Shown one piece after another: positions 1-12,700 of a DNA stretch of 36,068 nucleotides (position 1 is the stretch's first letter; each line of letters starts with the position of its first letter). Made by a program: the position numbers and the translations under genes. Source of the stretch: Saccharothrix sp. NRRL B-16314 (lineage in GTDB: Bacteria > Actinomycetota > Actinomycetes > Mycobacteriales > Pseudonocardiaceae); the NCBI RefSeq assembly GCF_000716595.1, contig NZ_JNXC01000050.1, positions 1 through 36,068 on the forward strand, in the 5' to 3' direction. The notes under the pieces were generated by a model. That model was not told the DNA's origin and made no database searches. It saw only the letters and a program-made list of their open reading frames with translations.

Positions 1-764
1 GTCAGGGTGCTCAGCGTGCGGGGATGGGCGTTGCGCTTGCGGCGTCGTTCCCGCGTTTCGCCGAGGCTTTGGACGAGGTGTGTGCCGAGCTGGACCCGAA
101 GTTGGGCCGCTCGCTGATGGACCTGCTTTCGGCGTCTGAGGGTTCGCGTGAAGCCGGCTTGTTGAACGAGACGGAGTTCACGCAGGCGGCGTTGTTCGCG
201 GTCGAGGTGGCTTTGTTCCGTCTGGTCGAGTCGTTGGGTATGCGGGCGGATTACCTGATCGGCCACTCGGTCGGCGAAATCGCGGCTGCCCATGTGTCCG
301 GTGTGTTGTCGTTGGCGGATGCGTGCACGTTGGTGGTGGCGCGCGGCCGTTTGATGGGTGCGTTGCCCGCCGGTGGTGGCATGGTGGCGGTGCAGGCGAC
401 CGAGCAGGAGGTCATCGGTTCGCTTGACGGTTTCGAGGGTCGCCTGTCGGTTGCGGCGATCAACGGCCCGCAAGCCGTAGTCGTCTCGGGTGAACTTGTG
501 GCGTTGGACGAGTGGTTGCCGCAGTGGCAGGACCGCAAGACCACGCGTCTCAAGGTGAGTCACGCGTTCCATTCGCACTTGATGGACCCGATGTTGGCCG
601 AGTTCCGCACGGTGGCCGAGGGTCTGACGTTCAGCGAGCCGCGTATTCCGATCGTGTCGAACGTGACCGGTGGTGTGGTGTCGGCTGAGCTGACCGACCC
701 GGGCTACTGGGTCGACCACGTTCGCGGGGCTGTTCGCTTCACGGACGGTGTCCGCACGCTCCAA
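1..764 (+). CDS. Modular type I PKS, 5' fragment: acyltransferase (AT) domain, partial and out of frame with the rest
   Basis: The frame starting at base 3 is open and enters at the GQGAQ motif of a PKS acyltransferase, so the gene begins upstream of the window. The AT loads malonyl-CoA onto the module's ACP. Visible residues are the nucleophile motif GHSVGE (Ser codon 267-269) and the HAFH specificity signature (561-572), which marks malonyl-CoA selection in this family. The sequence is nearly identical to the AT of the next module. After the GVRTLQ motif (about 764) the reading becomes nonsense for a PKS. The end of the AT, the post-AT linker and the first residues of the DH are absent, and the DH resumes in another frame. 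I read this as the same gene as the 748-16341 frame, split by a deletion or an assembly fault. The frame stays open to 1517 only by chance. Confidence 0.9.
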
Positions 765-3700
765 GACGAACGCCGCCGCCATCCGGGTGGGCGACCGCGA
801 CGAGTGGCTGTTCACCGGCCGCCTCTCGCAGGACTCCGCGCCATGGGTGCGGGACCACGGCGTGCTGGGCATGGTCGTCGTGCCGGGCACCGCGCTGGTC
901 GAGCTCGTGGCCGCCGCCGGTTGGCACGCGGGCAGCCCCGTCGTGGACGATCTCGTGCTCGAAGCGCCGCTGATCCTCCGGGACGACGCGCCTGTCCAGT
1001 TGCAGGTCACCGTCGGCCAGGCCGAGGAGGACGGCCGGCGCGAGGTGGCGATCTACTCCCGTCCCGAAGCCGGCGCCGAGCCCGAGACGACCTGCCACGC
1101 GCGGGGAACGCTCGCCGTGGACGAGTCGCCCGCGCCGTCGTGGCTGCCGCTGGAGTGGCCGCCGGTCGGCGCCGAACCGATCGACGTCGATGCGCTCTAC
1201 GCGAGGTTGACGGAGATCGGCTTCGACTACGGGCCTGCTTTCGTCGGCTTGCAGGCGGGGTGGCGCGACGGCGACGAGGTGTTCGCGGAGGTCTCCCTCC
1301 CGGACGAGCACGTCGAGTCGGCCAAGGGCTTCGGCCTGCACCCGGCGTTGTTCGACGCCTCGCTGCACGGCGGGCTCGGCTGGCTCGACCACGGCACGTC
1401 GGCCTCACTGCCGTTCTCGTGGTCCGGCGTCCGCCTGGCGCGCAGCGGCGCGGCTCGCGTCCGGGTCAGGATCACGTCGGCGGGCGAGTCGGCGTTGCGC
1501 GTCGACATCGTCGGTGAACTCGGCGAGCTGGTCGGCAGCGTGCGGAAGCTGGCGTTCCGGCCGGTCGAGCAGGCGCAGCTGGAAGGCGGCCTGAACAGGC
1601 CGAACGCGCTCTTCCAGGTCGACTGGACCCCGGTGGCGAACGCGACGCAGAACGCGACGCAGAACGCGTCGGCGCGAGCCACCGTCCTGGGTGAGGACCA
1701 CGTGGACCTGGATGCGCTGGAACTGGCGCTGACCGAGGGCGCGGTGGCACCTGAGGTCGTCGTCGCGGCGATCAACAGCCCTTCCGAGTCCGCAGACGCG
1801 GCGACGGTTCGCGGAGTGGCTGAACGCACCCTCGGGCTGTTGCAGCGGTGGTTGGCGAGCGAGCAGCTGTCCGAGGCCCGACTGGTGGTGGTCACCCGCA
1901 ACGGCATCGCGGTCGGCGACGACGTGCCCGACCTCGCGCTCTCCCCGGTGTGGGGCCTGGTCCGCAGCGCGCAGTCCGAGCACCCCGGCCGTTTCGTCCT
2001 CGCGGACGTCGTCGGCGACGCCCCCGACTGGGGTGTCCTGGCCGGGCTGGACGAGCCGCAGTTGGCGGTCCGCGACGGCCAGGTGCTCGCACCGAGGCTC
2101 AACCGGGCGTCGGACGTTCCGGCGCACGACGCGCTGACGCTGAACCCCGCCGGAACGGTCCTGATCACCGGTGGCACCGGCGGTCTTGGCGCGGTGTTCG
2201 CCAAGCACCTGGCCACCCGCTACGGGGCGAAGCACCTGCTGCTGGTGAGCCGGCGTGGTCCGTCCGCCGCCGGTGTGCCGGAGTTGGTCGCGGAACTGGA
2301 CGCCCTGGGCGCCCGGACCGTGGTCGCGGCTTGTGATGTGTCCGATCGGGACCAGTTGGCGGACCTGATCGGTTCGCTGGAGCACCCGCTGACGGCGGTG
2401 GTGCACGCGGCCGGTGTGCTGGACGACGGCGTGATCGAGTCGCTGACGCCCGAGCAGCTGGCACGGGTCATGGGGCCGAAGGTCGACGCCGCACTGCACC
2501 TGCACGAGCTGACCGCCGACGCCGAACTGTCGGCGTTCGTGCTGTTCTCGTCGGTGGCGGCGTTGATCGGCAGCCCCGGCCAGGGCAACTACTCGGCCGC
2601 GAACGCGGTCCTGGACGCCCTCGCCGCCCGACGTCGGGCAGCGGGACTCCCGGCCAGTTCGCTGGCGTGGGGCCTGTGGGCGGAAGCCGGCATCGCGGGC
2701 AAGCTGGACGACGCCGAACTCGCACGCCTGGAACGCATGGGCGCCGAAGCACTTCCCACCGAAGTAGGGCTGGAGCTGTTCGACCAGTCCCAGCGGCTCG
2801 ACGCCGCACTGCTGGTGCCGGTGCTGCTCGACCTGGGCGCACTGCGGGTGGCCGCGCGTTCGGGGATGCTCCCGGCGCTCATGCGCGGGTTGGTGCGGAT
2901 GCCCGCTCGCCGTGCGGGCGCGGGCGGTTCGCTGGCTCAGCGGCTGGCCGGTGTGGCCGAGGCCGAGCGCGAGCGAGTGGTGCTCGACCTGGTCCAGGCG
3001 CAGGTCGCGGCGGTGCTGGGGCACGCCTCGGCGGCTGCGGTGGAGCCGGAGCGGGCGTTCAAGGAACTGGGCATCGACTCGCTCGGCGCGGTGGAGCTGC
3101 GCAACCGGTTGACGCAGGCCAGTGGCGTGCGGCTGTCGTCGACGCTGGTCTTCGACCACCCGACGCCGGCGGCGATCGCACGTCTCCTCATCAGCGAGGT
3201 GGGCGGCGTCGAAGAAGTTGCCCGACCGGTCACGCGGGTGCGGACGGCGAAGGCCGACGAGCCGTTGGCGATCGTGGGCATGAGCTGCCGCTACCCGGGC
3301 GGCCTGACGTCACCGGACGCGTTGTGGAAGCTGGTGTCCGAAGGCCGTGACGCGATCACCGGCCTGCCGGAGGATCGCGGCTGGGACCTGGAGCGGCTGT
3401 ACGACCCGGACCCCGACAAGCTCGGCACGGTGTACGCGCGCGGCGGCGGTTTCGTCGACGGCGTCGGTGACTTCGACGCCGGGTTCTTCGGGATCAGCCC
3501 GCGTGAGGCGTTGGCGATGGACCCGCAGCAGCGGTTGCTGTTGGAGGCGGCGTGGGAGGCGTTCGAGGACGCCGGGATCGACCCCACGACGTTGAAGGGC
3601 ACGGACACCGGTGTCTTCTGCGGTGTCGGGCCGTCCGACTACGCCGCGATGCCGGCGGGCGGCCTGCCCGAGATCGAGGGCTTCCGGTTGACCGGCGCGA

Positions 3701-6700
3701 CGACCAGCGTGGTGTCCGGTCGGATCGCCTACACCCTGGGTCTGGAAGGCCCGGCGGTGTCGGTGGACACGGCGTGCTCGTCGTCGTTGGTGGCGTTGCA
3801 CCTGGCGTCGCAGGCGTTGCGGTCGGGCGAGTGCTCGATGGCCCTGGTCGGTGGCGTGACGGTACTCGCCGGGCCGACCCTGCTGATGGAGTTCAGCCGG
3901 CAGCGCGGACTGGCGCCGGACGGGCGGAGCAAGTCGTACGCGGCGGCGGCGGACGGGACCGGGTTCTCCGACGGTCTCGGCCTGGTCGTGCTGGAGCGGC
4001 TGTCCGACGCGCGTCGCAACGGTCACCGGATTCTCGGTGTGGTGCGCGGTAGTGCGATCAACCAGGACGGTGCGAGCAACGGTCTCACCGCGCCGAACGG
4101 TCCGTCGCAGGAGCGTGTGATCCGTCAGGCGTTGGCGAACGCGGGTTTGTCGCCCGCGGAGGTCGACGCGGTGGAGGGTCACGGCACGGGCACCCGGTTG
4201 GGTGACCCGATCGAGGCTCAGGCACTGCTCGCCACCTACGGCAGCGAGCGCGAGAACGGTCCGCTGCGGCTTGGCTCGATCAAGTCGAACATCGGGCACA
4301 CGTCGTCGGCGGCGGGCATCGCCGGTGTGATCAAGATGGTCATGGCGATGCGGCACGGCGTGCTGCCTCCCACCCTGAACGTGGACGCGCCCTCACCGCA
4401 CGTCGACTGGAGCGCCGGGCAGGTCAAGCTGCTGACGGAGGCCGAGGACTGGCCCGCGTCGGCACGTCCGCGTCGCGCCGGTGTGTCCTCGTTCGGTGTC
4501 AGCGGCACCAACGCGCACGTCGTCCTGGAAGAGGCGCCGCGCGAGGAACCGGTGTCGGTGAAGGAAGAGCGCCCCGCGCCGCCGGCCGTGCCGGTGCTGG
4601 TGTCGGGCAAGGGCGAGGCGGCGCTCCGCGCGCAGGCGGATCGCCTGCGCGCCCACCTGCTCGAACGCCCGGACGTCGGGCTGCTGGACGTGGCGTTCTC
4701 GGTCGCGGCGACCAGGGCGCAGTTCGATCGCCGTGCGGCGGTCGTGGCCTCGGACCGGGAAGGCCTGCTGGCCGGCCTGTCGGCTCTGGCCACTGCCGAA
4801 CCGGCTGCGGGGGTCGTCGAAGGCCGGTTGACCGGTGGCAAGTCGGCGTTCTTGTTCACGGGTCAGGGTGCTCAGCGGGCCGGGATGGGTGTTGCCCTCG
4901 CGGAGTCGTTCCCGCGTTTCGCCGAGGCTTTGGACGAGGTGTGCGCTGAGCTGGACCCGAAGTTGGGCCGCTCGCTGATGGACCTGCTTTCGGCGTCTGA
5001 GGGTTCGACTGAAGCCGGCTTGTTGAACGAGACGGAGTTCACGCAGGCGGCGTTGTTCGCGGTCGAGGTGGCTTTGTTCCGCCTGGTCGAGTCGTTGGGC
5101 ATGCGGGCGGACTATCTGATCGGCCACTCGGTCGGTGAAATCGCGGCGGCCCATGTGTCCGGTGTGTTGTCGTTGGCGGATGCGTGCACGTTGGTGGTGG
5201 CTCGTGGCCGTTTGATGGGTGCGTTGCCCGCCGGTGGTGGGATGGTGGCGGTGCAGGCGACCGAGCAGGAGGTCATCGGTTCGCTTGACGGTTTCGAGGG
5301 TCGCCTGTCGGTGGCGGCGATCAACGGCCCGCAGGCTGTGGTGGTCTCGGGTGAACTTGAGGCGTTGGACGAGTGGTTGCCGCAGTGGCAGGACCGCAAA
5401 ACCACGCGCCTCAAGGTGAGTCACGCGTTCCACTCGCACCTGATGGACCCGATGCTGGCCGAGTTCCGCAAGGTCGCGGAAGGGCTGACGTTCAGCGAGC
5501 CCCGTATTCCGATCGTGTCGAACGTGACCGGCGGAGTCGTGTCGGCTGAACTGACCCAGCCCGGCTACTGGGTCGACCACGTCCGCGGCGCGGTCCGGTT
5601 CACGGACGGTGTCCGCACACTTCAGGCACAGGGCGTCACGCGGTTCTTCGAGCTGGGCCCGGACGGTGTCCTGACCGCGATGGCACGGCAGTCCGTCGAC
5701 GACGACGCCGTGTTCGCGTCCGCGATGCGTGCCCGCAAGGCGGAGCCCGAGACGTTCGCCGCCTTCCTGGCACAGGCGCACATCGCCGGCATCGCGATCG
5801 ACTGGACCGCGTTCTACGCGGGCACCGGCGCGCGTCGGGTCGAGTTGCCGACCTACGCCTTCCAGCGCGAGCGGTACTGGGTGGCGCCCGGCGCCGGCAC
5901 CGGTGATCCGGCAGCCGCAGGTCTGGCCCACCTCGATCACCCGATGCTCGCCGCCGCAGTGCCGGTCGGCGACCGGGACGAGTGGGTGTTCACGGGTCGT
6001 CTGTCGCAGGACAGCGCGCCGTGGGTGCGTGACCACGTGGTGCTGGGCATGGTCATCGTCCCCGGCACCGCCCTGGTCGAACTCGCTGCCGCGTCCGGTC
6101 GTCACGCGGGCAGCCCCGTGGTCGAAGAGCTGGTGCTCGAAGCGCCGTTGCTCCTGCACGAGACCGCCGCGGTGCGGCTGCAGGTCACGGTCGGAGCGGC
6201 CGGTGAGGACGGCATCCGCGAGGTGGCGATCTACTCGCGACCCGAAGGCGGCACCGAACAGGACGTGACGTGTCACGCCCGCGGCACCCTCGCCGCCGAC
6301 GGGCCGCCGATCGAGGCGTGGTCCACCGAGTGGCCGCCGGCGGACGCCGAGCCGGTCGCGGTCGACTCGCTGTACCCGCGGTTGGTGGATGCCGGCTACG
6401 AGTACGGGCCCGCGTTCCAGGGCTTGCAGGCCGCGTGGCGGGACGGTGACGACGTCTACGCGGAGGTCGCGCTGGCGGACGAGCACCTCGACGCAGCCCA
6501 GGGCTTCGGCCTCCACCCCGCCCTCTTCGACGCCGCGCTGCACGGCGGGTTGCTGGACAAGGAGATCGGAGCCACGGCGGATCTGCCGTTCTCGTGGTCC
6601 GGTGTCCGGTTCGGCGAGCAGGGCGTCGGGCGGGTCCGGGTGCGGATCGGCTCGGCGGGTGACTCCACCCTCCGGCTCGACGTCGTCAGCGAGCACGGCG

Positions 6701-9700
6701 AACCGGTCGTGAGCGTGGCGAAGCTCGCGGTCCGCCCGGTCGAGCAGTCGCAGCTGGAAGGCGCGCAGCGCACTCGGCAGCGTTCGCTGTTCCAGGTGGA
6801 CTGGGTGCCGGTTGCGGACGTGACGCGGAAGTCGACCCGTGTCGCCGCGCTCGGCAGTGGTTTCCCCGGTGTGGCGGAGCGTTTCGAGGACTTGGACGCC
6901 CTGGAGCGGTCGTTGGCGGACGGTGCTCCAGAGGCTGTCCTGGTTTCGATCGAGTCGCCGGTCGGAGTCGACGCCGCGACTGGTGGCCGAGTGGTCGCTG
7001 AGCGGACGTTGGTGTTGTTGCAGCGGTGGTTGGCCACCGAGCAGCTGTCCGGTGTGCGGTTGGTCGTGGTGACGCGGCGTGCGGTCGCGGTGGGGGATGA
7101 GGCTCCTGACCTCGTGCAGTCGCCGGTCTGGGGCTTGGTGCGCAGTGCGCAGTCCGAGAACCCCGGCCGGTTGCTGCTGGTGGACGTCGACGGCGACGAG
7201 CCGGACTGGACCGCCCTGGTCGGTCTGGAGGAGCCGCAGATCGCCGTCCGCGAGGGCGGGTTGGTGGTGCCGCGACTGGCACAGGCCGAAACGCCGCAGG
7301 TGGTCGACGGGACGGCGTGGCGGTTGGCGGCCGAGCGGAAGGGTTCGCTGGAAGGGCTGGCGATCGTCGGCTCCGACGCCGACCGGCCGCTGGGCGCGCT
7401 CGAAGTCCGGATCGGGGTCCGCGCCGCGGGCGTGAACTTCCGGGACGTGCTCATCGCGCTCGGGATGTACCCGGGTGACGCCCCGCTGGGCAGTGAAGCG
7501 GCCGGTGTCGTGGTGGACGTCGGTTCGGACGTCATGGACCTGGCACCGGGTGACCGGGTCATGGGCCTGGTCATGGACGGCTTCGGATCATTGGGCGTCA
7601 CCGACCGGCGGATGCTGGTCCCGATGCCCGCCGGCTGGACGTTCGCCGAGGCGGCATCCGTGCCGCTGGTGTTCCTCACCGCGTACTACGGCCTGTTCGA
7701 CCTGGCCGGTCTCCAGCGCGGCGAGCGGGTGCTGGTGCACGCCGCCGCCGGTGGTGTCGGCATGGCGGCCGTGCAGTTGGCGCGGCACGTCGGTGCGGAG
7801 GTCTTCGCGACCGCCAGCCCGGCGAAGTGGGACGCGGTGCGCGGCCTGGGCGTTGCCGACGAGCGGATCGCCTCGTCGCGTGACCTCGCGTTCCGCGACA
7901 CGTTCCGGGACCTCACCGCCGGTGCGGGTGTCGACGTGGTGTTGAACGCGCTGACCGGCGAGTTCGTGGACGCCTCGCTGGACCTGCTGCCGCGTGGTGG
8001 CCGGTTCATCGAGATGGGCAAGGCCGACATCCGCGACCCGGAAGTCATCGCCCGCGAGCACGCCGGATCGCGCTACCAGTCGTTCGACCTGCTGGAGGCG
8101 GGGCCGGAGCGCATCCAGCAGATGCTGTGCGAGCTGGTCGCGCTGTTCGAGCAGGACGTCCTGAGCCTGTCGCCGATCCGGACGTGGGACGTCCGCAGTG
8201 GGCGGGAGGCGTTCCGGTTCCTGCGGGAGGGGCGCAACACCGGCAAGGTGGTTCTCACCGTTCCGGCGCCGCTGGACCGGGACGGCACCGTTCTGATCAC
8301 CGGTGGCACGGGTGGTCTGGGTGCGTTGTTCGCCCGCCATCTCGCCGAGACCGGCGTCAGGCACCTGCTGCTGGTCAGCCGGCGTGGTCCGGCGGCGGAC
8401 GGCGTGGCGGAGCTGGTGGCGGAGCTTGAAGCGGTCGGCTGCACGGTGCGGGTCGCGGCGTGTGACGTGTCCGATCGTGGTCAGGTGGCCGAGTTGATCG
8501 GTTCGCTGGAGCATCCGCTCACCGCCGTGATCCACGCGGCCGGTGTGTTGGACGACGGCGTGGTCGGCTCTTTGACCGCTGGGCAGTTGGAGCGGGTGAT
8601 GCGGCCGAAGATGGATGCGGCGTTGCACCTGCACGAGCTGACGGCCGGTATGGAGTTGTCGGCGTTCGTCATGTTCTCGTCGGTCGCTGCGTTGATCGGC
8701 AGCCCGGGACAGGGCAACTATGCTGCTGCGAACGCGTTCCTGGACGCGTTGGCCGCCAAGCGTCGGGCCGAAGGACTTCCCGCGAGTTCGCTGGCGTGGG
8801 GTCTGTGGGCCGACGCGGGCATGTCCGGCACGCTGGACGAGAACGATCTCGCCCGGCTGGAGCGGATGGGCACCGGCGCGCTGTCGGCGGAACTCGGCCT
8901 CGAACTGTTCGAAGAGGCGCGAGGACTGGACACGGCGCTGCTGGTGCCGGTGCGGCTCGACCTGGCCGCGCTGCGGGTCCAGGCACGGTCCGGGATGCTG
9001 CCCCCGCTGCTGCGCGGTCTGGTCCGCGCTCCGGCGCGGCGCGTCGAGTCCGCGGGCGGTTCGCTCGCGCAGCGGCTCGCCGGTGTCGCGGAAGCCGACA
9101 AGGAACGGGTCGTCCTCGAACTGGTCCAGGCGCAGGTCGCCGCGGTGCTGGGGCACGCCTCGGCGACGGCGGTCGAACCCGACCGGGCGTTCAAGGAACT
9201 CGGTATCGACTCGCTCGGCGCGGTGGAGCTGCGGAACCGGTTGACGCAGGCCAGTGGCGTGCGGCTGCCCACCACGCTGGTGTTCGACCACCCGACGCCG
9301 ACGGCCATCGCACGGTTCCTCCTCGACGAGGTGGGTCCGGTCGCGGAGCAGGCCGCGCCCGTCGTCCGGTCGAAGCAGACCAGGGCGAGGGCGGACGAGC
9401 CGCTGGCGATCGTCGGGATGAGCTGCCGGTACCCCGGCGGTGTCACCTCGCCGGACGACCTGTGGCGACTGGTGTCCGAAGGCCGTGACGCGGTGTCGGG
9501 CCTGCCGGAGGATCGCGGTTGGGACCTGGAGCGGTTGTACGACCCGGACCCCGACAAGCTCGGCACGGTGTCCACCCGCGGCGGTGGGTTCGTGCGGGGG
9601 ATCGGCGACTTCGACGCCGGGTTCTTCGGCGTGAGCCCGCGTGAGGCGTTGGCGATGGACCCGCAGCAGCGGTTGCTGCTGGAAGCGGCCTGGGAGGCGT

Positions 9701-12700
9701 TCGAGGACGCCGGGATCGATCCGGCCTCGTTGCGCGGCAGCGACACGGGTGTGTTCTGCGGTGTTGTAGCCACCGAGTACGGCGGCACGAACCCGTCCGA
9801 GCTGGAGGGCTTCCGGCTGACCGGCACGACGTCGAGCGTGGCGTCCGGCCGCGTGGCCTACACGCTGGGTCTGGAAGGCCCTGCGGTCTCGGTGGACACG
9901 GCGTGCTCGTCGTCGCTGGTCGCGATGCACCTCGCTTCGCAGGCGTTGCGCTCCGGTGAGTGCTCGATGGCGCTGGTCGGCGGTGTGACGGTGATGGCCG
10001 GGCCGCACCTGCTGGTGGAGTTCAGCCGGCAGCGCGGTTTGGCGCCGGACGGGCGTTGCAAGTCCTACGCGGAGGGCGCGGACGGGACCGGGTTTTCCGA
10101 CGGTCTGGGCCTGTTGGTGATGGAGCGGTTGTCGGACGCGCGTCGTAACGGTCACCGGATTCTTGGTGTGGTGCGGGGTAGTGCGATCAACCAGGACGGT
10201 GCCAGCAATGGTCTGACGGCTCCGAACGGTCCGTCGCAGGAGCGTGTGATCCGTCAGGCGTTGGCGAACGCGGGTTTGTCGCCCGCGGAGGTCGACGCGG
10301 TGGAGGGTCACGGTACGGGCACCCGGTTGGGTGATCCGATCGAGGCTCAGGCACTGCTCGCCACCTATGGCAGCGAGCGGGAGAACGGTCCGCTGCGGCT
10401 CGGGTCGATCAAGTCGAACATCGGGCACTCTTCCGCAGCGGCCGGTGTGGCCGGTGTGATCAAGATGGTCATGGCGATGCGCAACGGCGTGCTGCCGCCC
10501 ACGCTGCACGTGGACGCGCCGTCGCCGTACGTCGACTGGGACGCGGGCGAGGTGAAGCTGCTGACGGAGGCCGAGGACTGGCCCGCGTCGGCACGTCCGC
10601 GTCGCGCCGGTGTGTCGTCGTTCGGGATCAGCGGCACGAACGCGCACGTGATCATCGAGGAAGCTCCCGCCGACGCGGTGGCTCAGGTCGCTCCGGTCGT
10701 GCACCGGCCGGCGGTCGTGCCCGTGCTGGTGTCGGCGAAGAGCGACAGCGCGCTGCGGGCCCAGGCCGACCGGTTGCGGTCGCACCTGATGGCACGTCCG
10801 GAGCTGGACGTGGTCGACGCCGGCTTCTCGCTGGTGACGACGCGAGGTCAGTTCGACCAGCGGGCCGCCGTGATCGCGTCCGACCGTGACGGTGTGCTCG
10901 CCGGTCTGGCCGCGTTGGCCGAGGGCGGGCCGGGTGCGGGCGTTGTCGACGGTCGGCCGGTCGGCGGCAAGTCGGCGTTCCTGTTCACGGGTCAGGGTGC
11001 TCAGCGGGCCGGGATGGGTGTTGCCCTCGCGGAGTCGTTCCCGCGTTTCGCCGAGGCTCTGGACGAGGTGTGCGCTGAACTCGACCCGAAGTTGGGTCGT
11101 TCGCTGAAGGACCTGCTTTCCGCAGCTGAAGGCTCGCCTGAGGCTGCTTTGTTGAACGAGACGGAGTTCACGCAGGCGGCGTTGTTCGCGGTCGAGGTGG
11201 CTTTGTTCCGCCTGGTCGAGTCGCTGGGCATCCGGCCGGACTACCTGATCGGCCACTCGGTCGGCGAACTCGCGGCGGCCCACGTCGCCGGTGTGCTGTC
11301 GCTGGCCGATGCGTGCACGTTGGTGGTGGCACGCGGTCGGTCGATGGGCGCGCTGCCTGCCGGCGGTGGCATGGTGGCGGTTCAGGCCACGGAGGACGAG
11401 GTCGTCGCCTCCCTCGCCGGTTTCGATGCCCGCTTGTCGGTCGCGGCGATCAACGGGCCGCTGGCCGTCGTGGTCTCCGGTGAGATCGAGGCGTTGGACG
11501 AGTGGCTGCCCCAGTGGCAGCACCGCAAGACCACGCGCCTCAAGGTCAGCCACGCGTTCCACTCGCACCTGATGGACCCGATGCTGGCCGAGTTCCGCAC
11601 GGTCGCTGAAGGGCTGACGTTCAGCGAGCCGCGCATTCCGATCGTGTCGAACGTGACCGGCGGAGTGGTGTCGGCCGAACTGACCGACCCGGCCTACTGG
11701 GTCGACCACGTGCGTGGCGCGGTCCGCTTCACGGACGGTGTCCGCACCCTCCGAGCCGAAGGCGTCACGCGGTTCTTCGAGCTGGGCCCGGACGGTGTGC
11801 TCACCGCGATGGCCCGGCAGTCGGTGGACGAGGACCACGACGCGGTGTTCGTGCCGGCGTTGCGCGCCCGCCAGGCGGAGCCGGAGACGTTCGCCCGGTT
11901 CCTGGCCCAGGTCCACATGGCCGGGGCCGTGGTCGACTGGACCGCGTTCTACGCGGGCACTGGCGCGCGTCGGGTGGAGTTGCCGACCTACGCCTTCCAG
12001 CGTGAGCGGTACTGGGTGTCGTCGGGCGTCGGTGCGGGCGATCCGGCTGCCTCCGGCCTCGGCCGGCTCGATCACCCGCTGGTCGCCGCGGTGGTGCCGG
12101 TCGGCGACCGCGACGAGTGGGTGTTGACCGGTCGCCTGTCGCAGGACAGCGCGCCGTGGGTGCGTGATCACGTGGTGCTGGGCATGGTCATCGTCCCGGG
12201 CACCGCGCTGGTGGAGCTGGCGTTGACGGCGGGTCGGCTGACCGGCTGCCCGGTGGTGGACGAGTTGGTGCTGGAGGCGCCGCTGGTCCTGGAGGACGAG
12301 TCCGCGCGCCTGGTCCAGGTCATGGTCGGCGAGCCGGGTGACGACGGTCGCCGTGACGTGGCGGTCTACTCGCGCCCCGAAGCAGGCGGTGACGACGGCG
12401 AGCGCCTGGTGATCTGCCACGCCCGCGGTCGGGTCGGCGTCGAGGCGGCGCCGCTGCCGCTGTTCCCGGTGGAGTGGCCGCCGTCCGGCGCGGAGCCGGT
12501 CGCGGTCGACTCGCTCTACCCGCGGTTGGTGGACGCCGGTTACGAGTACGGGCCGGCGTTCCAGGGCTTGCGGGCCGCGTGGCGGGTGGGCGACGACGTC
12601 TACGCAGAGGTGACGCTGCCCGAGAGCGCCGGCGGTGACGGGTTCGGCATCCACCCGGCGTTGTTCGACGCGGCGCTGCACGGCGGCTTGCTGGACAAGG

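Larger units (their letters stand above)
1..3200 (+). other. PKS module A (partial): AT, DH, KR, ACP; frame broken at about 765
   Basis: Domain order is AT (1 to about 764), DH (about 787-1590), structural KR subdomain (about 1600-2130), catalytic KR (about 2155-2690) and ACP (about 2930-3200). The DH has HxxxGxxxxP (His codon 856) and the [10 protein letters not shown] segment (Asp codon 1354). The KR has the TGGTGGLG nucleotide-binding motif, LDD at 2419-2427 and the active Tyr in GNYSAAN (2590). There is no enoylreductase, so the module should leave a double bond, expected trans because the KR is B-type. The KS lies upstream of the window. About 105 residues spanning the AT end, the post-AT linker and the DH start are missing relative to modules B and C. 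Confidence 0.88.
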
